A DNA stretch of 10,644 nt. It comes from 2-02-FULL-48-14 sp964356195. Its GTDB lineage: Bacteria > Patescibacteriota > Gracilibacteria > UBA1369 > 2-02-FULL-48-14. A program made the translations under genes and the position numbers. The stretch covers positions 1-10,644 of the forward strand of contig CAYHGP010000026.1 in assembly GCA_964356195.1 (NCBI GenBank). The letters are read 5' to 3'. The notes beneath the pieces were generated by a model, which saw only the letters and a list, made by a program, of their open reading frames with translations, was not told the origin of the DNA and ran no database searches. Of this stretch, positions 1 through 5,777 are shown piece by piece (position 1 is the stretch's first letter; each line of letters begins with the position of its first letter).

Positions 1-2528
1 ACGAAGTCGATTTCACCGCTCACCATGGTGTAGGGGAAGTTCGTGGAATTGTTGCAGAGCAGTTGGTAGAAAGCGATTTGGCGACGATACTCCCCTTCCG
101 GGCCGAGGGCCTGGGCTTTGGTATCCGGGTTCCCGGTTTTATAATCCACGACGTGTACGGTTTTGTCCGCTTGGTTGAGGACTTCAATTTTGTCGAGTTT
201 TCCGGTGATGGGCACGCCATCGATGTGAACGCCGTGACTCTTGAAGTTGTATTCCACGAATACGTTTGGATTTACGGAATCTTTATATTGATCGTAGTAA
301 TCGGCGAGGGTTTTTTGACCGAGTTCAAGGGCGCTGCGGAACTCTTGCTTGGAGAGGATTTCACGTTTGAGGTGGTGTTCGAATTTTTCGATGAGGAAAT
401 CTTTGGAGGGGACGGAGGAAGACTCGGCTTCACCAAGAAGCCAATCCTTCAGCGATTCATGAATGGCCGTTCCGTACGCAGCCTGATGGCTTTTTGCGTG
501 CGGCACGCGGAGGATGTCGTTGTAATAGAACTGTCGCGGACAGCGGAGGTAATTATTGAGGTGCGTGACGTTGAGGGTGTAATTCTCAAGGAGGCTTTGG
601 ATGAAGGCCCGCTCTTCATCGGATGGCGTGGCGGGAACTTCAAAGAAGAGTGTGGAGAGATGATTAAAGGCATCGTTTTCAATGGCCGTGGTGTCGAGTT
701 TTTCAAGGAATTCCGAGGAGATTTCTTGGAGGAAAAGGGATGGCATTACTGGACGTTGATTCTCATTGAGCTTGGAGTAGCTCACGGTGACTGTTTTTTT
801 GGCGCGGGTGAGTGCGACGTAAAAAAGTCGGCGTTCTTCTTCGTTTTTTTCGTTGTGCGTGGGAAGTTTGAGCAAGGTGGGTGGAAGTTTGAGCTTGTCG
901 CGTGAAGGCACGTTGCCCCAGTGTTTGTCGGTGCATTGCAAAATGAAGACGTGTTCGAATTCGAGGCCTTTCGACTTGTGTGCGGTGAGCAGACGAACCG
1001 CATCTTTTTGCGTGGCAAGTTCGTGTTCCGCAAGCGCAAGATCGTTCTCTTTGAGCAGGTCGAGGTGGGCCACAAAATCCTTNNNNNNNNNNNNNNNNNN
1101 NNNNNNNNNNNNNNNNNNNNNNNNNNNNNNNNNNNNNNNNNNNNNNNNNNNNNNNNNNNNNNNNNNNNNNNNNNNNNNNNNNTGGTTGTGGTAAATGACG
1201 GCGATTTCAGAAGGTTTGGTGTTTTGTGCGAGGAGCGCTTGGATTTGCTTGGCGACGAAATAGCGTTCCGTGCCTTGGTTTTCAAACTCGGCGAATTGAA
1301 CGGGCTGCACCGGGTGGGCCACGGCGGAGGTGAGTTCGTCCGAAAGCTCTGGGATGGTTTTGGAAAGTAAGTGTTCGCTGTGCTGAATGAGCGAGTGAGA
1401 TGCGTCCAAAATGCTTTGCTGACTACGGAAGTTGGACTTGAGTGAGACTAGTTGAACACTTTTTTTGTACAAGTGGTAGAAGTAGACCATGTTTTCCAGG
1501 GAGGCGCCTTGAAATCGGTAGACCGATTGTTTGTCATCCCCCACTACGAAAATGTTGGGGACCTCAAAGTAGGCGCCGAGGAGCTGCACCACCTCATTTT
1601 GCGCTCCGTTGGTGTCTTGATACTCATCCACCAAAAGATATTGGAACTGCTCTTGGTAACGTGCGAGCATTTGAGCATCTTCCTTGAATTTTCGCACCAC
1701 AAACAGCACCATGTCTTCAAAATCGTAGCGCCCTTTTTTTTGCAGTTTTTCTTGGTAGCTGCGATAGACGACAAACAGAGCTTTCTGCTTGGGAAGACTG
1801 TTTTTTAGCTCGAAGAAGAGATCTTTGATTTCGCTTTTGAGTGCGGTGCGCTGTTTTTTATCCGAGAGGTCGAAGTCGAGAAAAATCGGTGTGAAGACCG
1901 TGTCACTGAGTTTGGATTGAATATCGAGAACGTCCGTTTCTTTGAGTGAATTGCCGTTAATGGCGACGAAGGTTTCAATTGCGTCTGCGTGAGTTTTGAG
2001 AGTTTCGGCGAGTGCGGCCATGGTCTCTTCAAAAAGCTCCGGGCTCACATTTTCACGTTTTAAATCCTGCAGAGCCTTTGTGATGTCTCGCAAGTAAAGA
2101 TAGGGATCCGCGAAAGGTTTGAGGGCGCAGTCGGAGGGCATCTCATCAAGGATTTCGCGAAAAAGCTGCACGCGCTCCACCTCGGTGAGCGGAGAAAGTT
2201 CACGAGCAAAAAGAAACTTCTCGGGATTCTCCTGAATGATTTCGTTACAGAACGAGTGAAAAGTGTGAATGCGCACGTAATAAGCCGTGCTGCCGATCAT
2301 TTCAAGAAGACGTTTGCGCATGGCCACCACGCCGGATTCGGTGAACGTGAGACATAAAATATTCTGCGGAGCCATTTGAGTCTTGCTCAAAATCTGGGCA
2401 ATTCGAAGCGCGATGATTTGGGTCTTCCCCGTTCCGGGACCTGCCAAAACCATCATGGGGCCTTCCGTGTGATCCACGGCCACCTTCTGCTCGGGACTCA
2501 GCTGGGCGTAGGCCTCATCGAAATTCAT
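1..2528 (-). CDS. UvrD/Rep-family ATP-dependent helicase with C-terminal PD-(D/E)XK nuclease, C-terminus beyond window
   Basis: A superfamily 1A 3'-5' DNA helicase fused to a RecB/AddB-like nuclease, expected to act in DNA repair or recombination. The start is the ATG at 2528 (MNFDEAYAQLSPEQ). Visible motifs are a Q-motif region, Walker A AGPGTGKT (residues 29-36), motif Ia LTFTES, motif II VDEYQD (300-305), motif III GDDKQSVYRF (from residue 330), motif IV region FRSQQSILDAS, motif V TAHKSKGLEF (near 980-950) and motif VI FYVALTRAKK (near 820-790). The C-terminal part has LRCPRQFYY and GTAIHESLKDWL (near 550-450), then LDKIEV with VVDYKTG (194 and 149-132) and RRQIAFYQ, a typical PD-(D/E)XK core with its Q-containing helix. 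The frame is open to the left edge, where the gene is cut off. A 100-N run splits it between motifs IV and V, where UvrD-type enzymes carry the 2B subdomain, so more sequence is probably missing than 100 bases. It lies 12 nt downstream of the NUDIX gene and has no clear Shine-Dalgarno. Family assignment is secure; the exact repair pathway is not. Confidence 0.93.
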   Translation of the reverse strand, partial: MNFDEAYAQLSPEQKVAVDHTEGPMMVLAGPGTGKTQIIALRIAQILSKTQMAPQNILCLTFTESGVVAMRKRLLEMIGSTAYYVRIHTFHSFCNEIIQENPEKFLFARELSPLTEVERVQLFREILDEMPSDCALKPFADPYLYLRDITKALQDLKRENVSPELFEETMAALAETLKTHADAIETFVAINGNSLKETDVLDIQSKLSDTVFTPIFLDFDLSDKKQRTALKSEIKDLFFELKNSLPKQKALFVVYRSYQEKLQKKGRYDFEDMVLFVVRKFKEDAQMLARYQEQFQYLLVDEYQDTNGAQNEVVQLLGAYFEVPNIFVVGDDKQSVYRFQGASLENMVYFYHLYKKSVQLVSLKSNFRSQQSILDASHSLIQHSEHLLSKTIPELSDELTSAVAHPVQPVQFAEFENQGTERYFVAKQIQALLAQNTKPSEIAVIYHNXXXXXXXXXXXXXXXXXXXXXXXXXXXXXXXXXXKDFVAHLDLLKENDLALAEHELATQKDAVRLLTAHKSKGLEFEHVFILQCTDKHWGNVPSRDKLKLPPTLLKLPTHNEKNEEERRLFYVALTRAKKTVTVSYSKLNENQRPVMPSLFLQEISSEFLEKLDTTAIENDAFNHLSTLFFEVPATPSDEERAFIQSLLENYTLNVTHLNNYLRCPRQFYYNDILRVPHAKSHQAAYGTAIHESLKDWLLGEAESSSVPSKDFLIEKFEHHLKREILSKQEFRSALELGQKTLADYYDQYKDSVNPNVFVEYNFKSHGVHIDGVPITGKLDKIEVLNQADKTVHVVDYKTGNPDTKAQALGPEGEYRRQIAFYQLLCNNSTNFPYTMVSGEIDF
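1083..1182. other. Assembly gap (100 N) inside the helicase gene
   Basis: Exactly 100 N. The helicase reading frame happens to be preserved across the run, but only about 33 codons would fit. The region between motif IV (IAVIYHNH) and motif V in UvrD-type helicases usually spans well over 100 residues. The run is therefore probably a fixed-size placeholder for a longer unsequenced stretch. Confidence 0.85.
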
Positions 2529-2540
2529 GATTTTCTAGTG

Positions 2541-3029
2541 TTAACGGGCCAGGTGTTTTTCCGCTTTTCGAAGCAAATCTTTCGCGTTTTCGTAGGTGAG
2601 TGTTTCAAGGGCTTGATCGTAAGGCAGCCATTGAAAATTTTGGTGTTCGAACGAAATCTTCACTTCCATTTCCTCGGTTTTTGCCAGAAAGTACACCACC
2701 ACTTTTTTCACGCGTTCCTTGTTGCCGCGATTGAATTCGTAATACATCGGTTCTCGATAGCCGTCGGTGAAAATCACTTCCACGATTCCCGTTTCCTCCT
2801 GAAGCTCGCGCAGTGCCGTGGCCTGTTCGGAATTGTCGATTTTTTCCACGTGGCCCTTGGGAAAGTCCCAGTGTCCGCCCGGGTAGTGAAGCAGCAGATA
2901 TTCACGGCCGGCGGAGTTGCTTCGGTAAACAATAACACCACAGGATTTCTCGTGGACGCTACGACGAAACTTGGCCGCAAAGGGGCCCTTCTTGGGAGAG
3001 GGTTTTTTAGGAGGATGATTGACGTTCAT
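2541..3029 (-). CDS. NUDIX hydrolase, bis(5'-nucleosyl)-tetraphosphatase (Ap4A hydrolase) type
   Basis: A 162-residue cytosolic protein. The FPKGHVE start of the box followed by RELQEETG (residues 56-81), and a C-terminal half with EHQNFQWLPYDQA then a basic helix, resemble the asymmetric Ap4A hydrolases (NUDT2-like). These hydrolyse diadenosine tetraphosphate, a by-product of aminoacyl-tRNA synthetases. The catalytic REUxEE core (R74, E75, E78, E79) is intact. From G59 to I82 the box is 24 residues, one more than the canonical 23, with Asp65 in or beside the position usually held by Glu. The first ~23 residues are a Pro/Lys-rich basic extension (PPKKPSPKKGP), probably disordered. The start ATG lies 10 nt from an extended -10 element, and a partial AGGG sits 6 nt upstream. 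It heads a probable two-gene unit with the helicase. NUDIX membership is very likely; Ap4A specificity is inferred from sequence resemblance. Confidence 0.9.
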   Translation of the reverse strand: MNVNHPPKKPSPKKGPFAAKFRRSVHEKSCGVIVYRSNSAGREYLLLHYPGGHWDFPKGHVEKIDNSEQATALRELQEETGIVEVIFTDGYREPMYYEFNRGNKERVKKVVVYFLAKTEEMEVKISFEHQNFQWLPYDQALETLTYENAKDLLRKAEKHLAR

Positions 3030-3068
3030 AATTGACCCTATTGTAGCAGCGCGAGGCAGTGGTGGCGA
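3030..3068 (-). promoter_or_regulatory. Probable promoter of NUDIX-helicase unit
   Basis: Reading on the minus strand, TGCTACAAT (3048-3040) is an extended -10 (TGn plus TACAAT, 5 of 6 to consensus). TCGCCA (3068-3063) lies 17 nt upstream and matches TTGACA at 4 of 6. The predicted transcription start, near 3033, leaves a leader of only about 4 nt before the ATG at 3029. The match could be chance; no experimental evidence is available. Confidence 0.5.
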
Positions 3069-3078
3069 GGGAATTTTA

Positions 3079-3178
3079 NNNNNNNNNNNNNNNNNNNNNN
3101 NNNNNNNNNNNNNNNNNNNNNNNNNNNNNNNNNNNNNNNNNNNNNNNNNNNNNNNNNNNNNNNNNNNNNNNNNNNNNN
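3079..3178. other. Assembly gap (100 N) in the divergent NUDIX/comF intergenic region
   Basis: Exactly 100 N between two divergent genes, whose start codons are at 3029 (minus) and 3218 (plus). About 88 bases of real sequence remain (3030-3078 and 3179-3217), and these hold only promoter-like elements. If the placeholder stands for a longer stretch, a small gene or RNA gene could be hidden here; nothing visible shows it. Confidence 0.85.
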
Positions 3179-3187
3179 TTCAGGAAC

Positions 3188-3217
3188 TTGTCAGGTTTTT
3201 TGTTTTATAATGGGAGA
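3188..3217 (+). promoter_or_regulatory. Probable promoter of the comF-glycosyltransferase unit
   Basis: A perfect -10 hexamer TATAAT lies at 3206-3211. Seven bases after its last T is position 3218, exactly the A of the comF ATG. TTGTCA (3188-3193) resembles a -35 box but sits only 12 nt upstream of the -10, too close for a normal sigma-70 promoter. No good -35 is seen at 16-18 nt. The GGGAGA between the -10 and the ATG is too close to the start to work as a normal Shine-Dalgarno. Confidence 0.45.
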
Positions 3218-3880
3218 ATGTGGCACAAACTCCTGACTATTTTGTTTCCTTCTCCTTGCCTGCGTTGCGGGATTTTGGGCGAGCCTTTGTGCAGCCGGTG
3301 TTTTGAGGCGCTGCCGTTTCATCCACATAAAAGAATGGTGGAGGATTTGAGTACGGTGTCGGCGTATTTGTATGAGGAAAAATCGCTGCTTGCGGACTTG
3401 ATTTATCCGTTCAAGTACTCTCATCAGGCGGACATCTTCAGGATTTTTGTTCCGGGATTGAGGGAAACGCTGCGGCTGCTTTCGGTGAATGTGGAGGATT
3501 TGATTTTGGTGCCGGTGCCACTGCATAAAAGTCGCTTGCTCGAGCGCGGTTACAATCAGGCGGAGCTTTTGGCGCGGGAGGTGGCGAAAGACTTGGGATG
3601 CCGAGTGGCTTTGCTTTTGCGGCGCAGCAAGGACACGGGGTTTCAGTCGCACGTGAAACGGAAGGAGGAAAGAAAGGAGAATATGGTGGGAGCGTTTGAA
3701 GTGTGTGGAGGAGGGAAGCTCGGCTCCGCCGAGTATGGCCAAATCGTCCTCGTGGATGATATAGTGACCAGCGGTTCCACTCTGCTGGCTTGCGCACAGG
3801 TTTTGAGAGCGGCTGGAGCGGTGAATCTTTCGGCATTAACCTTGGCGGATCGTGAAAAAAAGAAAAATATTGGGAATTGA
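3218..3880 (+). CDS. comF: ComF-family phosphoribosyltransferase
   Basis: A 220-residue protein starting at ATG 3218 (MWHKLLTILFPSPC). An N-terminal zinc ribbon, C14-x2-C17-x7-C25-x2-C28, is followed by the ComF region VPVPLHKSRLLERGYNQAELLA. The type I phosphoribosyltransferase PRPP-binding loop is IVLVDDIVTSGSTL, with D180 and D181. ComF/GntX proteins are needed for natural transformation in several bacteria, probably during handling of incoming single-stranded DNA; the substrate of the transferase fold is not established. Length and domain order are normal. The frame extends upstream through the N run, but the zinc ribbon and the -10 element fix the start at 3218. Its last 29 bp overlap the start of the downstream glycosyltransferase gene in another frame, so the two are probably translationally coupled. 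Family assignment is firm; a role in competence here is inferred. Confidence 0.92.
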   Translation: MWHKLLTILFPSPCLRCGILGEPLCSRCFEALPFHPHKRMVEDLSTVSAYLYEEKSLLADLIYPFKYSHQADIFRIFVPGLRETLRLLSVNVEDLILVPVPLHKSRLLERGYNQAELLAREVAKDLGCRVALLLRRSKDTGFQSHVKRKEERKENMVGAFEVCGGGKLGSAEYGQIVLVDDIVTSGSTLLACAQVLRAAGAVNLSALTLADREKKKNIGN

Positions 3881-4622
3881 TGCCTCACGCAGCACGCGGG
3901 ATATGCCCACGGGTGTGGAGCAATACAGCACTTTGATTCTTTCGGCGTTACTGCCTGAAGTTGAGAATTTTGACGTGCGACTTTATACGCCAAAGTTGAT
4001 CGATCGATTCCCTGAGAAAATGCAGCGGAAGCTGTGGTGTCCGCGGCTGTGGACGGTGCTGCGTTTGAGTCTTGAGATGCTGCTGCATAAGCCGGATGTA
4101 CTTTTTGTGCCGGCGCACGTGTTCCCTTATTTCACTCCGAGAAACAGCTACATAACGATTCATGACGTAGCTTACGAAAAATATCCGCTCGCGTACGGCG
4201 CGTTTCAAAGTTTTTACTTGGAATGGACGACGAGACGAGCGATTTGGCAGGCAAAAAAAGTGATAGTCCCCACCGAATCGGTGAAGGCGGATTTGATGAA
4301 ATATTACCGCGCACGGGAAGATAAAATCTTAGTGGTTCCTCACGGTGAAGTTCCCATTCCGAAAGTGACNNNNNNNNNNNNNNNNNNNNNNNNNNNNNNN
4401 NNNNNNNNNNNNNNNNNNNNNNNNNNNNNNNNNNNNNNNNNNNNNNNNNNNNNNNNNNNNNNNNNNNNNGGAAGCGCAAAGAGCTTTGCCGAGCAAATGG
4501 TGAGGATTATGGAGGATTCACGATTGAGGAAGAGTCTGCGCGAAAAGGGCAAGGAGCAACTGAAAAAGTTCTCTTGGGAAGGCGCCGCCCGTCGGCTCGC
4601 TTCCGAATTTAGAAAAACTTAG
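3852..4622 (+). CDS. GT4-family glycosyltransferase, interrupted by assembly gap
   Basis: The start is GTG 3852, 29 bp inside comF. It is chosen because KKRKILGIDAS forms the expected first beta strand. The N-terminal Rossmann half is visible, with the acceptor-side glycine motif TGVEQY, YITIHDVAYEKYP and VPTESVKADLMKYY ending in KILVVPHGE. These resemble GT-B, GT4-type glycosyltransferases that move a sugar from a nucleotide donor to a lipid-linked or surface-glycan acceptor at the inner face of the membrane. After the 100-N run only the C-terminal helices remain (SFAEQMVRIMEDSRLRKSLREKG, then a FSWEGAARRL tail). The donor-binding E-x7-E segment is not visible and must lie in the gap. The nominal length of 256 residues is about 100 short of the family norm (about 360-380), so the gap hides sequence. 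The frames on both sides happen to agree. TAG stop. No Shine-Dalgarno. Donor and acceptor cannot be told. Confidence 0.85.
   Translation: MKKRKILGIDASRSTRDMPTGVEQYSTLILSALLPEVENFDVRLYTPKLIDRFPEKMQRKLWCPRLWTVLRLSLEMLLHKPDVLFVPAHVFPYFTPRNSYITIHDVAYEKYPLAYGAFQSFYLEWTTRRAIWQAKKVIVPTESVKADLMKYYRAREDKILVVPHGEVPIPKVXXXXXXXXXXXXXXXXXXXXXXXXXXXXXXXXXXGSAKSFAEQMVRIMEDSRLRKSLREKGKEQLKKFSWEGAARRLASEFRKT
4370..4469. other. Assembly gap (100 N) inside first glycosyltransferase gene
   Basis: Exactly 100 N, located where the GT4 C-terminal domain with its nucleotide-sugar binding motifs should be encoded. About 140 residues normally separate the flanking motifs, so roughly 300 or more extra bases are likely missing. 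Confidence 0.85.
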
Positions 4623-4635
4623 CTAGACTGCAAAT

Positions 4636-5724
4636 ATGAAGATTGCCTTTGTCCACGATTTTCTCCTCCGTCTGGGCGGCGCCGAGCGCGTCCTCAAAAC
4701 GCTGATGGATATGTACCCCGAGGCTCCGGTCTACACGCTTCTTTATGACGAGAAAAAAGTCGGCCATGTGTTTCCTAAAAATCGCGTTCGCACGTCCGGG
4801 CTTCAAAAATTTCCACGCTTCATTCCCGGCGCACACAAACTGCTTTTCCCTTTCATGCCCGGCGCTATTGAAGACTTTGATTTCACGGGCTTCGACGTTG
4901 TTGTAAGCAGCTCCGGCGCCTACGCGCACGGTATTGTGACCAATCTGGAGACCAAACACATTTGTTACTACCACTCCCCCATGCGCTATGCCTGGGATTA
5001 CACTCATCAGTATTTGAAAGATCAGAAACTCGGGCTTATTGGCGAGTTTTTTGCGAGTCGAATGTTGCACAAAGTTCGTCAGTGGGATTTTTTGGCCGCC
5101 GACCGTGTGGAAGTGCCGCTTGCCAATTCTAAAACCGTACAAAATCGAATCCGAAAATATTACCGTCAGGAATCCCAAATTATTTACCCTCCCGTGAATA
5201 CCGAGCAGTTCGAACCTCATGAAAAAAACGAAGGCTATTTTTTGATGGTGTCTACTTTAACGCCCTACAAGCGAGTGGATTTGGCCATTGAACTTTTCAA
5301 CAAAGTCGGAAAACGTTTGGTGATTATTGGAACTGGGAATGACGAAGCTCGTCTCAAACGATTGGCCGGAACTAATATCGATTTCCTGGGCTTCAAACCT
5401 GATGAGGTGGTGAAGGAATATTTGGAAAATTGTCGTGCGTTTATTTTCCCCGGTGAAGAAGATTTTGGGATTGCACCCGTGGAAGCCATGGCCTGTGGAA
5501 AACCCGTGCTTGCTCTGCGCAAAGGCGGTTTAACGGAAACTATGATTGAAGGGGTGACCGGGCAATTTTTTGAAGAACCCGACGTGGAAAGCATGGAAGC
5601 CGGGCTTACCCAGCTTCTGATCAACGAAAGAGACTATGACGCGAAAACCATTGCCAAGCACGCGTCGCAGTTCAGTGAGAAAGCCTTTAAAAAAGCAATG
5701 AAGGCGGTGATTGAGGGAGCCTAA
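4636..5724 (+). CDS. GT4-family glycosyltransferase, WbaZ/mannosyltransferase-like
   Basis: A complete 362-residue GT-B enzyme starting at ATG 4636, 13 nt after the upstream glycosyltransferase. The N-terminal domain opens with KIAFVHDFLLRLGGAERVL, the glycine-rich acceptor loop. It continues with VVVSSSGAYAHG and CYYHSPMRYAWD, which resemble WbaZ-type (mannosyltransferase) GT4 proteins. In the C-terminal domain, STLTPYKRVD (K212, donor phosphate contact) and the E-x7-E motif E275-DFGIAPV-E283, followed by AMACGKPVLA, complete the donor site. No signal peptide or membrane helix is seen, so it probably acts at the cytosolic face of the membrane on a lipid-linked glycan. With its neighbour it suggests two successive sugar additions in one pathway. 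No Shine-Dalgarno is visible; a weak TAGACT lies 7 nt from the ATG. The sugar donor is not determinable; GDP-mannose is only a guess from similarity. Confidence 0.92.
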   Translation: MKIAFVHDFLLRLGGAERVLKTLMDMYPEAPVYTLLYDEKKVGHVFPKNRVRTSGLQKFPRFIPGAHKLLFPFMPGAIEDFDFTGFDVVVSSSGAYAHGIVTNLETKHICYYHSPMRYAWDYTHQYLKDQKLGLIGEFFASRMLHKVRQWDFLAADRVEVPLANSKTVQNRIRKYYRQESQIIYPPVNTEQFEPHEKNEGYFLMVSTLTPYKRVDLAIELFNKVGKRLVIIGTGNDEARLKRLAGTNIDFLGFKPDEVVKEYLENCRAFIFPGEEDFGIAPVEAMACGKPVLALRKGGLTETMIEGVTGQFFEEPDVESMEAGLTQLLINERDYDAKTIAKHASQFSEKAFKKAMKAVIEGA

Positions 5725-5727
5725 CCC

Positions 5728-5755
5728 TTGCCCTGCCCTGATCTTAGAGTATTAT
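5728..5755 (+). promoter_or_regulatory. Probable dnaX-folC promoter
   Basis: TTGCCC (5728-5733, 4 of 6 to TTGACA) and TATTAT (5750-5755, 5 of 6 to TATAAT) are separated by 16 nt. They lie in the 53-nt space between the second glycosyltransferase and dnaX. The predicted start, near 5762, gives a 16-nt leader without a Shine-Dalgarno. The initiation region coincides with an inverted repeat listed separately. Confidence 0.5.
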
Positions 5756-5777
5756 TGGCTTTCTAGAAGCCAATTTT
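5754..5777 (+). terminator. Hairpin before dnaX: intrinsic terminator of the glycosyltransferase unit or an operator
   Basis: Perfect 8-bp arms ATTGGCTT (5754-5761) and AAGCCAAT (5767-5774) enclose the 5-nt loop TCTAG, followed by TTT directly before the dnaX ATG (5778). The stem has only three G-C pairs and the T-run is short, so as a terminator it would be weak. Because it overlaps the end of the proposed -10 and the predicted start site of dnaX, an equally good reading is a repressor-binding palindrome. Confidence 0.4.

Noticed and set aside
63..905. Long plus-strand open frame (280 codons) across the 3' part of the helicase region
   Set aside because: It is antisense to the clearly conserved helicase/nuclease motifs and its translation matches no recognisable fold. 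It arises from codon use of the real gene.
2376..3035. Plus-strand open frame of 219 codons across the helicase start and the NUDIX gene
   Set aside because: It runs antisense through two recognised genes, including the NUDIX box and Walker A region, and has no recognisable domain or start signals.
3852..4622. First glycosyltransferase as a pseudogene or naturally shortened enzyme
   Set aside because: The shortage coincides exactly with a 100-N placeholder, and both flanks are intact and in frame, so missing sequence is the simpler explanation.
4609..5220. Minus-strand open frame of 203 codons under the second glycosyltransferase
   Set aside because: It is a shadow of the GT4 gene, whose conserved motifs lie on the plus strand.
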